A DNA stretch of 64,000 nt from Anaerolineae bacterium (GTDB lineage Bacteria; Chloroflexota; Anaerolineae; Promineifilales; Promineifilaceae): positions 62,001-126,000 of the forward strand of contig JAUIAP010000014.1 in the NCBI GenBank assembly GCA_030425205.1. The letters run 5' to 3'. Made by a program: the position numbers and the translations under genes. This document shows, in pieces, positions 55,370 through 64,000 of this stretch. The notes under the pieces were generated by a model. That model was not told the origin of the DNA. It did no database searches and saw only the letters and a list, made by a program, of their open reading frames with translations. Every line of letters begins with the position of its first letter. Position 1 is the first letter of the stretch.

Positions 55370-57187
55370 ATGACGCAACCGTTAGAGGAACAGTTAGCCA
55401 AAAAAGAGCGCGAAGTCGCCGCCGTGATTGCAATCAACCAAATTATCAGCGAGGATAAGCCGCTGCCGACGATGCTGGATCACGTTTCGGCCGAATTTGC
55501 CCTGCTGCTCAACGCGCCCTTCTGTGCCATTCTGATTCGCAACCGACCCAGTGACGCGCTGCATATCATGGGAAGTTTTGGCTTATCGGCCGAATATGTC
55601 ACCACCATCAACCGCCAATCCGACCAGTATGGCTGGATGGCCGGATTACCCAGCACGCAGGCGTTGCGCTCGACCAAGCCAATCGTCTGGGAAGATGCCC
55701 GCAGCGCACCCGAGTTTGCCAACTTTAAGGCGGCAGTTGAGCGGCAGGGATACGTCACAATGATCGCCGTGCCGCTGATTGCGGGTGAACGACAGATCGG
55801 CACGATCAACTGCTACTACACCAGTCGCTATACCTTCAATGAGGCCGAACTATCGCTGCTTAAAACGCTCGCAACCCACACGGCCACCGTCATTCGCAAC
55901 AAACAACTGCTCGACGCGCTCAACCATTCCGTGTCCGAGCTGAGTAATCTCAATCGCCAGCTTGAAGCACAGCGCGAACTGCTTTTTCAGTCGGAAGCGA
56001 TCCACAAACAGTTGACACAGCTTGTGCTGGAGGAAAAAGGGCTGGCGGCTGTGGTGACGACGACGGGCGAGCTGCTCGGCCGACCCGTTGCCCTCTATGA
56101 TGCCCGCTTGCAACAGATCGCCAGCTCACCCGATCATCCAACGGTCGCGCCCACATTGGCATTGCTACCTAAAAAATCATCACGCGCCCCGATCCAGCTC
56201 ACATTGCAGGGGCAACCCGCACTGCTCATGCCGCTGGCTGCCCGTCGGCGCACGCTTGGCTATCTCGGTGTGATAACCACGTCACCCCTGCTCGCGGAAA
56301 TCGACCAGCGCGCCCTCGAACATGCCGCCACCGTTTGCACGCTCGAACTGGTCAAGCAGCGCGTCACGCTCGACACGGAACGGCGTATGCGCGGTGACTT
56401 TGTCGATGACATGCTGCTCGGTCGCTTCACCGATGTGGCGGAACTCAAGCGTCGCGCCACCCATTTTGGCTACACGTTTAACGGCGTTTTTCGCGTCATT
56501 CTGATCGACATCGATCAATTTAGACAGTACATCGAGCAGCATGACTTGAATGAGGCGCGGGTCGAGGAGATCAAACATGCGCTTGCCAATATCACAGAAC
56601 AGTGTTGCGCCGAATTGAAGAAGGCGACGTTTGTCGCGCCACAAGGAGATCGCGCCATCGTGTTTTGGCCGATGCGCCAGCCCCATTTGACCGAGCGGAT
56701 CGAGGCGTTTGTCGCGCTGTTGGCGCAGCGCATGGGCGCATTGTGGGCAGGGCTGAGCTTGGCGGTGGGGGTCAGCACGCCCGTAACCGACCCGCTCGAC
56801 GTGGCCGACGCACAGCGCGAATGTCTCGACGCGCTGGCCATCCGCAAGCGTTTCGGCCGAAAAGCCCCTCTGATCCTCTTCGATCAGCTGGGTATCTATG
56901 CGCTGCTCCTACGCAACAACGCCGTCGAAGATTTGCAAGATTTCACAGAACGTCTGCTCGCCCCCATTCTCGCGCACGAGCGTGCCGACGAACTCCTGCA
57001 CACGCTCGATGTTGCCCTACGCCATCAGCTCAGTCCACAAAAATCGGCCGATGCCCTCTTTGTCCACCCCAACACCGTGAAATATCGCCTCAAAAAACTG
57101 CGCGAACTGCTCGGCATTGATCTCAGCGAGACGCAACAGCTACTTGAAGTTCAGTTGGCGTTGTTGATTCACGCATTGCTTGCCTGA
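55370..57187 (+). CDS. GAF-PucR family transcriptional activator
   Basis: 605 residues from the ATG at 55370. An N-terminal GAF domain (about 35-195, ending GTINCYYTSRYTFNEAELSL) is followed by a coiled coil (NLNRQLEAQRELLFQSEAIH), a purine-catabolism-regulator-like domain and the C-terminal PucR helix-turn-helix in DALFVHPNTVKYRLKKLREL. Such proteins activate catabolic operons in response to their substrate. It lies 660 bp before the monooxygenase/hydroxylase operon, its likely target. Confidence 0.85.
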   Translation: MTQPLEEQLAKKEREVAAVIAINQIISEDKPLPTMLDHVSAEFALLLNAPFCAILIRNRPSDALHIMGSFGLSAEYVTTINRQSDQYGWMAGLPSTQALRSTKPIVWEDARSAPEFANFKAAVERQGYVTMIAVPLIAGERQIGTINCYYTSRYTFNEAELSLLKTLATHTATVIRNKQLLDALNHSVSELSNLNRQLEAQRELLFQSEAIHKQLTQLVLEEKGLAAVVTTTGELLGRPVALYDARLQQIASSPDHPTVAPTLALLPKKSSRAPIQLTLQGQPALLMPLAARRRTLGYLGVITTSPLLAEIDQRALEHAATVCTLELVKQRVTLDTERRMRGDFVDDMLLGRFTDVAELKRRATHFGYTFNGVFRVILIDIDQFRQYIEQHDLNEARVEEIKHALANITEQCCAELKKATFVAPQGDRAIVFWPMRQPHLTERIEAFVALLAQRMGALWAGLSLAVGVSTPVTDPLDVADAQRECLDALAIRKRFGRKAPLILFDQLGIYALLLRNNAVEDLQDFTERLLAPILAHERADELLHTLDVALRHQLSPQKSADALFVHPNTVKYRLKKLRELLGIDLSETQQLLEVQLALLIHALLA

Positions 57188-57212
57188 TGAGGATTTTATT
57201 GTTTTTGCCAAA

Positions 57213-57281
57213 ATCCTACGGCTAAAGCCGAAGGCTGATACACGAAACACGCTCAAGCGCGTTGTTGGCAGTGCGTTTATG
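57213..57281. repeat. Long imperfect inverted repeat, truncated copy 3
   Basis: ATCCTACGGCTAAAGCCGAA continues with GGCTGATACACGAAACACGC and CAAGCGCGTTG, matching one arm and the core of the copies at 1578 and 5565; the second arm is missing. Confidence 0.6.
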
Positions 57282-57299
57282 AAGATTAAAATTAAAGGT

Positions 57300-57684
57300 G
57301 TCGTTCCCGCGAAGGCGGGAATCCATTCTTCTGGCCTGGTCATTTCGGGATTTGGAAATTTGTTCGTGTCACGAAGTTTCCGCCACAACAACTTGAGTCT
57401 TAGACAGTAGATGTTTCGGGATTTGGAAATCCCGAAACGCCCGTTAAGCACTTAGCTTTTCGCCGCGAAAGGTGCTTGATTCCTTTATTTTCGACTAAAA
57501 ACGAGACCTTACCATCCTTGAATTAGTACACCGTAAAGTAAGTCCCGTCATACCTGCGCAGGCAGGTATCCATTCTTTTTCTGGGACTGGATTCCTGCCG
57601 GCGCGCGAATGACAGTGCCATACAATTTACCTTACGCTGTAATTAGTTCACAGATGACAGTATCGGGATTTCCAAATCCCGATA
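57300..57684. repeat. Repeat-filled intergenic region before the catabolic operon
   Basis: GCGGG hairpins at 57300-57333 and 57547-57612, a perfect palindrome GTTTCGGGATTT-GG-AAATCCCGAAAC at 57413-57438, and another at 57661-57684 (TATCGGGATTT-CC-AAATCCCGATA). No gene was recognised between 57188 and 57880; the promoter of the operon should lie in the last 190 bp. Confidence 0.65.
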
Positions 57685-57880
57685 CACGCTGCGGTAAACA
57701 ATGGTGTTGGCGAAAACCTAAAAACACGAACGAAACCCCGAAACACACCCCGTCGTTTGTCAACACAACCAACTATGTGATAGATTTGTTGTCCGATCAG
57801 ACAATGCAAAAGTCGTAACTCTCCATTATGATGATAGGAATTGTCATGTGTTGTCGCACCGCAACACGCCATATCCCACT

Positions 57881-59071
57881 ATGCTTAAAAATCGGCCGAA
57901 TGCAATCATCATGGGTGGCTCGCTTGGTGGCCTCAACGCCGCGTTCTTTTTGCGCGATGCGGGGTTTGCCGTCACCGTGTTAGAACGCTCAAGAACGCCG
58001 CTTGCAGGACAGGGCGCGGGCATCGTCCTCAACCCCTACACCGTTCGTTATCTGCTCGACATCCCCGCACTCGACATCGCCGACATCAGCATTCGCTCCC
58101 AGCTGCTACGCTACATCGACCAATCAGGCCAAATCGTTGCAGAACGCCCTTCCCCACTGCGCTTCGCCTCCTACAACTCAATCTATGCCGGGCTGCAAAC
58201 ATTATTAGGCACACAAAATTATCATCTCAACCAGCGCGTGACGGGGTTTGACCAGCGCGGCGATTGCGTGCGCGTCCACACGGCGCAAGGGTTGCAGATG
58301 ACGTGTGATCTACTGGTGTGCGCCGACGGGATCGGCTCCGACGCACGCCGCTGGCTGCTCGGCAACACGACGGCGCAATATGCGGGCTACATCGCATGGC
58401 GCGGCCTCATCAGCGCGGCCGATGTGCCAGCCGATACCTTCGACCTGCTCCAAGATTCAATCGTCTATCACATCACGCCCAACGGGCATCTCCTGACCTA
58501 TCCGATCCCCGTCGTTGAAGATTCACTGGCAGATCGGGAACGTTATGTCAACTGGTTATGGTATCGCAACGTCGCAGCAGGGGCGGACTTTGCCAACATC
58601 ATGACCGATCAAAACGGCGTGCAGCGTGCGCTCTCTGTGCCGTCGGGTGCAGTGCGTGCCGATGCAATTGCGCAGCTAAAAGCGGATGCCACCACGTTGC
58701 CCGACATCCTTTCGGAGCTGATCACACAGACCGATCAACCATTTATTCAGGCCGTTTTTGATTATGAAATTCCGCAGATGGCATTCGGCCGAATTTGTAT
58801 TCTCGGGGATGCCGCCTTTTCCGCGCGACCCCACACGGCCGCCGGCACGGCAAAAGCGGCCGAAGACGCTCGACAGCTTGGCCTCGCCCTGCACGATTGC
58901 GCCGACATCCCGACGGCACTCAAATTATGGGAAGCAAAACAGCTTTCACTGGGCGCAAGCCTCGTTGAACGCAACCGTGTCGCTGGAACCATGCTACAAA
59001 ATGGCACATGGCCCATCGGCGCACCGCTCGCCTTTGGTCTTTATGAACAAGGCGATAGTCAGATGACCTAA
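57881..59071 (+). CDS. FAD-dependent aromatic hydroxylase, dihydroxypyridine-hydroxylase-like
   Basis: 396 residues from the ATG at 57881 (a GTG at 57848 is less likely). AIIMGGSLGGLNAAFFLRDA is the FAD motif, CDLLVCADGIGSDARRWLLG the DG motif, and GRICILGDAAFSARPHTAAG with TAKAAEDARQL the GD motif. The form RPHTAAGTAKAA is characteristic of 2,6-dihydroxypyridine 3-hydroxylase. It would insert one oxygen into an aromatic or heterocyclic ring using NAD(P)H. Neighbouring genes support ring catabolism. Confidence 0.85.
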   Translation: MLKNRPNAIIMGGSLGGLNAAFFLRDAGFAVTVLERSRTPLAGQGAGIVLNPYTVRYLLDIPALDIADISIRSQLLRYIDQSGQIVAERPSPLRFASYNSIYAGLQTLLGTQNYHLNQRVTGFDQRGDCVRVHTAQGLQMTCDLLVCADGIGSDARRWLLGNTTAQYAGYIAWRGLISAADVPADTFDLLQDSIVYHITPNGHLLTYPIPVVEDSLADRERYVNWLWYRNVAAGADFANIMTDQNGVQRALSVPSGAVRADAIAQLKADATTLPDILSELITQTDQPFIQAVFDYEIPQMAFGRICILGDAAFSARPHTAAGTAKAAEDARQLGLALHDCADIPTALKLWEAKQLSLGASLVERNRVAGTMLQNGTWPIGAPLAFGLYEQGDSQMT

Positions 59072-59073
59072 TC

Positions 59074-59125
59074 GGAGCGCAAACGCCTCGTTTGCTCTTT
59101 AGCGGCAATGAGGCGTTTGCGCTCC
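59074..59125. terminator. Perfect 16-bp hairpin between operon genes
   Basis: GGAGCGCAAACGCCTC (59074-59089) pairs with GAGGCGTTTGCGCTCC (59110-59125), starting three bases after the hydroxylase stop and ending seven bases before the VOC gene. It may be an mRNA processing or attenuation site rather than a full terminator. Confidence 0.55.
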
Positions 59126-59132
59126 ACATGAG

Positions 59133-59564
59133 ATGAAACTACAGCATTGCAGCCTTATCGTTCGTGACCTCGAAAAATCAAAAGCGTTCTATCGCGATTT
59201 TCTCGGGATGCGTGAAATCCCGCGCTCACCCACATTCACCTTTGCGGGTGCGTGGATGCTCAGCGGTGGCACAGAAATCCACATGATTCAGGAGAAAGAC
59301 ACAACCGCGCCTGCTGGATTTGCCAACGGCGGAGAGGGCGAAAAAACGGGACTCTCGACCCATTTCGCGTTTGAAGTGGCAGATCTCGCCGCCTTAATCG
59401 AGCGCGCAAAATCGCTCGACATCTCGATTGTTGGTGGCCCCATCCAGCGGGGCGACGGCGTGACCCAAGCCTATTTCCACGACCCAGATCGCTACTTGAT
59501 CGAGCTGTTTGAACACACGGGGACAAATGACGGCGCGTCGGAACGTGGCGCCATTGCCGCCTGA
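59133..59564 (+). CDS. VOC/glyoxalase-family protein
   Basis: 143 residues. Two beta-alpha-beta-beta-beta modules: LQHCSLIVRDLEKSKAFYRD holds the first metal His, HMIQEKD and THFAFEV the second, and FHDPDRYLIELFEH the Glu ligand. VOC enzymes include ring-cleaving dioxygenases and lyases; a role in processing the hydroxylated ring is likely from context. The last residues GERGAIAA-type tail is not conserved. Confidence 0.82.
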   Translation: MKLQHCSLIVRDLEKSKAFYRDFLGMREIPRSPTFTFAGAWMLSGGTEIHMIQEKDTTAPAGFANGGEGEKTGLSTHFAFEVADLAALIERAKSLDISIVGGPIQRGDGVTQAYFHDPDRYLIELFEHTGTNDGASERGAIAA

Positions 59565-59612
59565 TGCGTAAAACGTAAGGGTGCCATACCGACTTACGTT
59601 TTACTCCAATCT

Positions 59613-60305
59613 ATGACACAACTAATCGACCTATCACAAGAAATTTTTCAAGGAATGGAAGTCTATCCCGGACATCAAAAGACGATCATCTGGCAGCACG
59701 CCAGCCATGAGGAGACGGCGCCCAAATTTGAAGGCGGCATGTCCTATCAGTCGAACGCCCTCTTGATGTGCGATCACGGGCCTACGCACGTCGATTCGGT
59801 CAGCCATTTTGACCCCGATCCCGACGCGCCACCGATCGACAAGATGTCGCTTGACACGTTCTATGGCTCGGCCGTTGGCATCGACGTGTCACACAAGGGT
59901 GTCCATGAGTATATTTCGGCCGATGATCTAATCGCCGCCTGTGAAAGTGCGGGCGTCAGCGTCAACCCCAACGACATCGTGCTGATCCGCACCGGCACGC
60001 ACGACAGACACGCCGACACCCCCGCCTACTCCAACCAGCATCCCGGTCTCGACGAATCGGCCGCCAACTGGCTCGCCGAAAAAAAGGTCAAAGCATTTGG
60101 TGTCGATTGTCCCACGCCCGACAATCCCATCTCAAAAACATATCCCGTTCACATGATGTGCCGGCGCACGGGCATCACACACTATGAAAATTTGACCAAT
60201 CTCGACAAAGTTGTCGGCAAACGCTTTACCTTTGCCGGCTTCCCGCTCCGCATTCGCAACGGAACAGGCTCACCCGTCCGCGCCGTCGCTATTTTAGAAA
60301 ATTAG
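59613..60305 (+). CDS. Cyclase-family metal hydrolase (kynurenine-formamidase-like)
   Basis: 230 residues. The metal motif HxGTHxDxxxH is present as HGPTHVDSVSHFDP (Gly replaced by Pro in one place), and SYQSNALLMCD precedes it. NDIVLIRTGTHDRHADTPAY and AFGVDCPTPDNP are further family blocks (PF04199). Members hydrolyse cyclic or formyl amides. In this operon it could open a ring or an amide formed after hydroxylation. Confidence 0.85.
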   Translation: MTQLIDLSQEIFQGMEVYPGHQKTIIWQHASHEETAPKFEGGMSYQSNALLMCDHGPTHVDSVSHFDPDPDAPPIDKMSLDTFYGSAVGIDVSHKGVHEYISADDLIAACESAGVSVNPNDIVLIRTGTHDRHADTPAYSNQHPGLDESAANWLAEKKVKAFGVDCPTPDNPISKTYPVHMMCRRTGITHYENLTNLDKVVGKRFTFAGFPLRIRNGTGSPVRAVAILEN

Positions 60306-60396
60306 TAAGGTGAGCCGTGATGAGTGGTCAATGATTAGTCAGAATTCTCTGCACTAATCACTAGCCACTAACCACTTCTTACTTGAAGGAGAACCA

Positions 60397-61260
60397 ATGA
60401 AACCACCACCATTTGAGTACAAACGCGCAGAAACACTCGACGATGCGATTGCCACCCTTGCAGAAGCGGGGGATGAGGCAAAACTGCTGGCTGGCGGTCA
60501 AAGTTTGATCGCCATGATGAATTTGCGGCTTGTGCGCCCGACGATGTTGATCGACCTCAATCGCATTGGCGATCTCGATTACATTCGGCGCAACAACGGC
60601 ACGGTTGAAATCGGCGCAATGACGCGCCAGACGACGCTGGAAAATTCGGCCGAAATCCGCACCGCCCTCCCCCTCATGACCGCCGCGCTCCCACACGTTG
60701 CCCACAAACCGATTCGCAATCGCGGCACAATCGGCGGCAGTCTCGCCCACAACGATCCGACGGCCGAACTTCCCGCCGTCGCCATCGCCTGTGGTGCGAC
60801 GATGATCACGCGCAGCGCGTCGGGCGAACGCAGCATCGCTGCCGCCGACTTTTTCACGGGCTATCTCGAAACGGCTCTTGCCGATGATGAAATTTTGACC
60901 GCCATCCATATTCCCGCCAGCGCACCCGGCACGGGCTACAGCTTTATGGAAATCAGCCCACGCAAAGGGGATTACGCGCTCGTCGGTGTGGCCGCGCTGC
61001 TGACGGTCAAAGATGGCAACTGTGCGGACGTGCGAATCGTTTGCATGGGTGCAGGTGATCGCGCGATGCGGATGGAATCGGCCGAAAACAGCCTCAACGG
61101 GCAGGCCCCGTCCAACGACGCATTCCGCGCTGCGGCTGAGGCGGCGGCAAAATCGGCCGATCCTAGCGCAGACTTTCACGCATCGGCCGATTATCGCCGT
61201 GACCTGATCCGCAATCTGACCCAACGCGCCCTCGCTGAAGCGAGTAGCCGCTGCCAATAG
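60397..61260 (+). CDS. Molybdenum hydroxylase FAD subunit (CoxM/XdhB-like)
   Basis: 287 residues. LLAGGQSLIAMMNLRL and RNRGTIGGSLAHNDPTAELP are the FAD pyrophosphate-binding loops of the xanthine dehydrogenase family medium subunit. The C-terminal CO-dehydrogenase flavoprotein domain follows. It takes electrons from the 2Fe-2S subunit encoded next. GGAG is 10 bases upstream. Confidence 0.93.
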   Translation: MKPPPFEYKRAETLDDAIATLAEAGDEAKLLAGGQSLIAMMNLRLVRPTMLIDLNRIGDLDYIRRNNGTVEIGAMTRQTTLENSAEIRTALPLMTAALPHVAHKPIRNRGTIGGSLAHNDPTAELPAVAIACGATMITRSASGERSIAAADFFTGYLETALADDEILTAIHIPASAPGTGYSFMEISPRKGDYALVGVAALLTVKDGNCADVRIVCMGAGDRAMRMESAENSLNGQAPSNDAFRAAAEAAAKSADPSADFHASADYRRDLIRNLTQRALAEASSRCQ

Positions 61261-61269
61261 GGAGACATC

Positions 61270-61809
61270 ATGCAAAAAGAAACAATCACCATCACCGTTA
61301 ACGGCAAGCAGTATGAGCGCACCGTCACACCGCGCCGCCTGCTCTCCGATTTTCTACGCCACGATCTCAACTTGACCGGCACACACGTCGGCTGCGAACA
61401 TGGCGTTTGTGGCATGTGCACCGTTCTGATCGACGGCCAAAGCGCACGCTCTTGCCTCAACTTTGCCGTCATGCACGATGGCGCATCGATCGAAACGGTC
61501 GAAAGTCTCGGCACGCCAACCAACATGCACCCACTGCAAGAAGGTTTTTGGTCAAAACATGGGTTGCAATGTGGTTTCTGCACCCCCGCCATGCTGATGG
61601 TCTCAAAAGAGCTAACCGACAGCAATCCCAACCCCACCCGCGCTGAAATCAAAGAGGCGATTTCAGCCAATCTTTGCCGCTGCACCGGCTATCAAACCAT
61701 TCTCGATTCGATTGAAGAGGGTGTCCGCCTTGCCAACGGAGAAGACGCCGCAATCCCAGCAGCCGACCGCTCACCAGAACTCGCAGAACAACCGGAGGCC
61801 ACCACATGA
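61270..61809 (+). CDS. Molybdenum hydroxylase 2Fe-2S subunit (CoxS/XdhC-like)
   Basis: 179 residues. The plant-ferredoxin-like cluster is CEHGVCGMCTVLIDG...RSCL and the second cluster CGFCTPAM...CRCTGYQ. Both are complete. It links the molybdenum site to FAD. The acidic C-terminal 20 residues are extra. Its TGA overlaps the next ATG. Confidence 0.95.
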   Translation: MQKETITITVNGKQYERTVTPRRLLSDFLRHDLNLTGTHVGCEHGVCGMCTVLIDGQSARSCLNFAVMHDGASIETVESLGTPTNMHPLQEGFWSKHGLQCGFCTPAMLMVSKELTDSNPNPTRAEIKEAISANLCRCTGYQTILDSIEEGVRLANGEDAAIPAADRSPELAEQPEATT

Positions 61810-64000
61810 GTAGCAAAGCCAAAAACGAATATCGCTGGATCGGTAAAAATATGAAGCGTGTCGAGGACCCGCGTCTTTTGACAGGGCGCGGCAAATATAT
61901 CGATGACGTGCATCTCCCCAACATGGCAGAGGCAGCCGTCCTGCGCAGCCCCTACGCACATGCCAAAATTATCAGCATCGACACGAGCGCGGCCGAACAG
62001 TTGCCCGGCGTGATTTGCGTGTTGACGGGCAAACAGGCGGCCGAACAGACAGGCCCCACCGCATGTTTCGCCAACCCACCCGTCACGCAATATGTCATTG
62101 CGGTCGATAGAGTGCGCCATGTCGGTGAGGCGGTCGTCGCCGTTGTTGCCGAAGATCGCTATATCGCAGAAGACGCAATCGACCTGATCGAAGTCGAATA
62201 TGAACCGCTGCCCGTTGTGGTAGACGCGCTTGAGGCGATCAACTCAACCGGTGACGCGGTGCTACACCCCGAACGGGGCGACACCAACGTGGCCCATGAG
62301 CGCATCCTTGATTTTGGTCCTGTCGATGAAGATTTTGCCAACGCCGACATCATCGTGCAGCGCAATCTCTACTGGCCGCGCTCTGGCGGTCAGCCAATGG
62401 AAACGTGTGGCGCGGTGGCCGAATTTGACGAGGGCATGGGCAAGTTCACCGTCTACTCGAACGGCTCGATGTACAACTATGTGGGCTGGCTATGCGCGAT
62501 GTCGCTCGGTGTGGCCGCAACCCAGCTCAACATCATTCCCACCATCGCGGGCGGCAGCTTTGGCTCAAAACTGTTCACGCACAAAGTTGTCACGCTCACC
62601 TGCACGCTCGCACGCGCTGCGGGCTGCCCCGTCAAATATATCGAAGATCGCCTCGACAACACGATGAGCTGCGACAATCACGGCAGCGACCGCACCTATG
62701 ACGCAGAACTCGCCGTCATGAACGATGGTACGGTCAAATCGATCCGCTATCGCTGCGTCGATGATTATGGCGCGTTTCTGCAATTTGGGGTCGGGCATCA
62801 CGGCAACGCCGCCGCACAGGTCACGGGCCCCTACACCATCAACAGCGTGCGCATGCACCTGATCGCCGTCTTCACAAACAAGGGACAACAGGGCGCATAT
62901 CGTGGCTTTGGTTCTGAGGTGACCAACTTCGTGATCGAACGCCTGATGGATGCGGCGGCCGATGAGCTTGGCATGGACCCGCTCGAAATACGGCGCAAAA
63001 ACTTTATCCAACCTGAGCAGTTTCCCTACAAAATTCCGACGGGCAACGTCTACGATAGCGGCAACTACAACGCGGTACTCGATGAAGCCCTGAGCATGAT
63101 CGACTACAAAGGGTGGCGCGAAAAACAGGCCGCCGCCCGCAAAGAGGGTCGCTACATCGGCATTGGCACTATCACGGCGCAGGAGCGTAGCGTCTTTAGC
63201 TCGACCGAATTCTGGTTCTGGAACCACGAGCCCGGCTTCGCGCTGACCAGTTCGCCCGAAAGCATCGGCATCAAAATCGATCCGACCGGCAAGGCGTTTG
63301 TCACGCTGCACGCACCGTTTTGGGGCAACAGCCCAGAGACGATGGCGACGCAAATTGTCGCCGAGCAGTTGACGATCGATCCATCCGACATCATCATCAA
63401 CTACACCGACACCGATCATGGTCTCAACGGCACAGGGCCGGGTGGCAGCCGCTTCACCGTCATGGTGGCGGGCGCAATTGGCGGCGCGACCAAAGAGCTA
63501 CGCATCAAAATGTTGCGCATCGCGGGTCACTTGCTAGAGGTCGATGTTGAAGATTTGGAGCTCGTCGATAGCAAGGTGCAGGTCAAGGGTGCGCCCGAAA
63601 AGAGCATGTCGATTGCCGATATTGCGATGCAGGCCCACTTCTTCAAACTCAGTTTGCCTGATGACGTGAAAAGTGGTCTCGATGCAACCTACGTGTATGA
63701 CCATCCCTACACGACGATGCCCAACGAAGATCGCACCGATCTCGGCGTGTTCTATCCAATCATGGGGCACATGTGCCATATTCCGGTCGTGGAGGTCAAT
63801 ATCGAGACGGGGCAGATCGAATTCCTCGACTATGTTGCCGTCCATGATTGCGGCACGATGGTCAACCCGATGACGCTGGCGGGCCACGTGCGCGGCGGCA
63901 CGGCGCAGGGGATTGGCACGGCGATGTATGAGGAGTTCGCCTATGACGAAAACGGGCAGTTGATGACGGCGAGCTATGCGGACTATCTCATTCCGACGGT
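61806..64000 (+). CDS. Molybdenum hydroxylase large (Moco) subunit, cut at window end
   Basis: 731 codons are visible from the ATG at 61806; the rest lies beyond the window, including the catalytic Glu. N-terminal VEDPRLLTGRGKYIDDVHLP is typical of the family, and GGSFGSKLF binds Moco. The active-site loop reads QQGAYRGFGSEV, not the AYxCSFR of form I CO dehydrogenase. It therefore hydroxylates an unknown N-heterocycle or similar substrate rather than CO. Confidence 0.92.
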   Translation, partial: MSSKAKNEYRWIGKNMKRVEDPRLLTGRGKYIDDVHLPNMAEAAVLRSPYAHAKIISIDTSAAEQLPGVICVLTGKQAAEQTGPTACFANPPVTQYVIAVDRVRHVGEAVVAVVAEDRYIAEDAIDLIEVEYEPLPVVVDALEAINSTGDAVLHPERGDTNVAHERILDFGPVDEDFANADIIVQRNLYWPRSGGQPMETCGAVAEFDEGMGKFTVYSNGSMYNYVGWLCAMSLGVAATQLNIIPTIAGGSFGSKLFTHKVVTLTCTLARAAGCPVKYIEDRLDNTMSCDNHGSDRTYDAELAVMNDGTVKSIRYRCVDDYGAFLQFGVGHHGNAAAQVTGPYTINSVRMHLIAVFTNKGQQGAYRGFGSEVTNFVIERLMDAAADELGMDPLEIRRKNFIQPEQFPYKIPTGNVYDSGNYNAVLDEALSMIDYKGWREKQAAARKEGRYIGIGTITAQERSVFSSTEFWFWNHEPGFALTSSPESIGIKIDPTGKAFVTLHAPFWGNSPETMATQIVAEQLTIDPSDIIINYTDTDHGLNGTGPGGSRFTVMVAGAIGGATKELRIKMLRIAGHLLEVDVEDLELVDSKVQVKGAPEKSMSIADIAMQAHFFKLSLPDDVKSGLDATYVYDHPYTTMPNEDRTDLGVFYPIMGHMCHIPVVEVNIETGQIEFLDYVAVHDCGTMVNPMTLAGHVRGGTAQGIGTAMYEEFAYDENGQLMTASYADYLIPT

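Noticed and set aside
60379-61275. Long minus-strand reading frame opposite the FAD subunit
   Set aside because: It is antisense to a clear CoxM-like gene, low-complexity in composition and matches no family.
62565-63419. Minus-strand reading frame of 284 codons
   Set aside because: It is antisense to the conserved molybdenum subunit and reflects codon bias of that gene.
61806-64000. Carbon monoxide dehydrogenase large subunit
   Set aside because: The active-site loop reads AYRGFGS and lacks the AYxCSFR motif of form I CO dehydrogenase.

Overview
This 64 kb window is bacterial chromosome, most likely from a member of the Chloroflexota; that is an inference from gene content, not a proven assignment. 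The clues are a caa3-type cytochrome oxidase with fused subunits I and III, a giant protein built of SdrD B-like repeats, an NB-ARC ATPase/TPR regulator pair, a MalT-like LuxR regulator, and several families of hairpin-forming intergenic repeats. The octamer TCGGCCGA recurs about 70 times by eye, in genes, spacers and even a terminator hairpin, where chance predicts about one.

Layout. 1-5.6 kb: 5' part of a LuxR/MalT-type regulator, ferritin, a serine recombinase, an MgtC-like membrane protein, a YflT-like stress protein with a tiny membrane protein upstream, and an SDR oxidoreductase. 5.7-12.4 kb: a GH13 branching-enzyme-like glucan enzyme, divergent from a tightly overlapped respiratory operon (lipoprotein cytochrome c, haem-binding protein, CoxB with cytochrome c tail, CoxA-CoxC fusion, small membrane protein). 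12.4-23 kb: a MutY-like glycosylase and a 9.9-kb gene for a secreted repeat protein. 23.3-27.4 kb: a PEP-utilising, rifampin-phosphotransferase-like enzyme and a GAP-family membrane protein, divergent from a TetR regulator with a candidate operator between them. 27.9-33.9 kb: a small secreted cysteine peptide, the STAND ATPase and TPR pair, a DJ-1-like protein, a GHMP sugar kinase with its nucleotidyltransferase, and a YkgJ-like protein. 34-39.2 kb: a retinol-saturase/CrtI-like oxidoreductase, a His-rich membrane protein, a two-component system whose response regulator is frameshifted, and a HypE/AIR-synthase-like protein. 39.3-42.4 kb: a complete ECF vitamin-type transporter (S, fused A-A', T).

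42.5-55.3 kb is the accessory core and the best candidate for an unusual system. It encodes a membrane-anchored protein with three TerB-N-like modules and a TerB-C tail, a BrxD-like (DUF2791) ATPase, a DUF2855 protein, a fused type IIG restriction-modification enzyme, and a BrxHI/Lhr-like helicase. TerB-N/TerB-C proteins with a DUF2791 ATPase and an SF2 helicase have been predicted to process or defend DNA. Here they enclose a modification-restriction enzyme whose specificity region is far more AT-rich than the rest of its gene, as if swapped in.

55.3-64 kb: a GAF-PucR regulator followed by an apparent catabolic operon: a dihydroxypyridine-hydroxylase-like FAD monooxygenase, a VOC protein, a cyclase/formamidase-like metal hydrolase, and the FAD, 2Fe-2S and molybdenum subunits of a xanthine-dehydrogenase-family hydroxylase (the last cut by the window end). 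Together they suggest oxidative breakdown of an N-heterocycle or a related ring compound. No tRNA, rRNA or CRISPR array was recognised.
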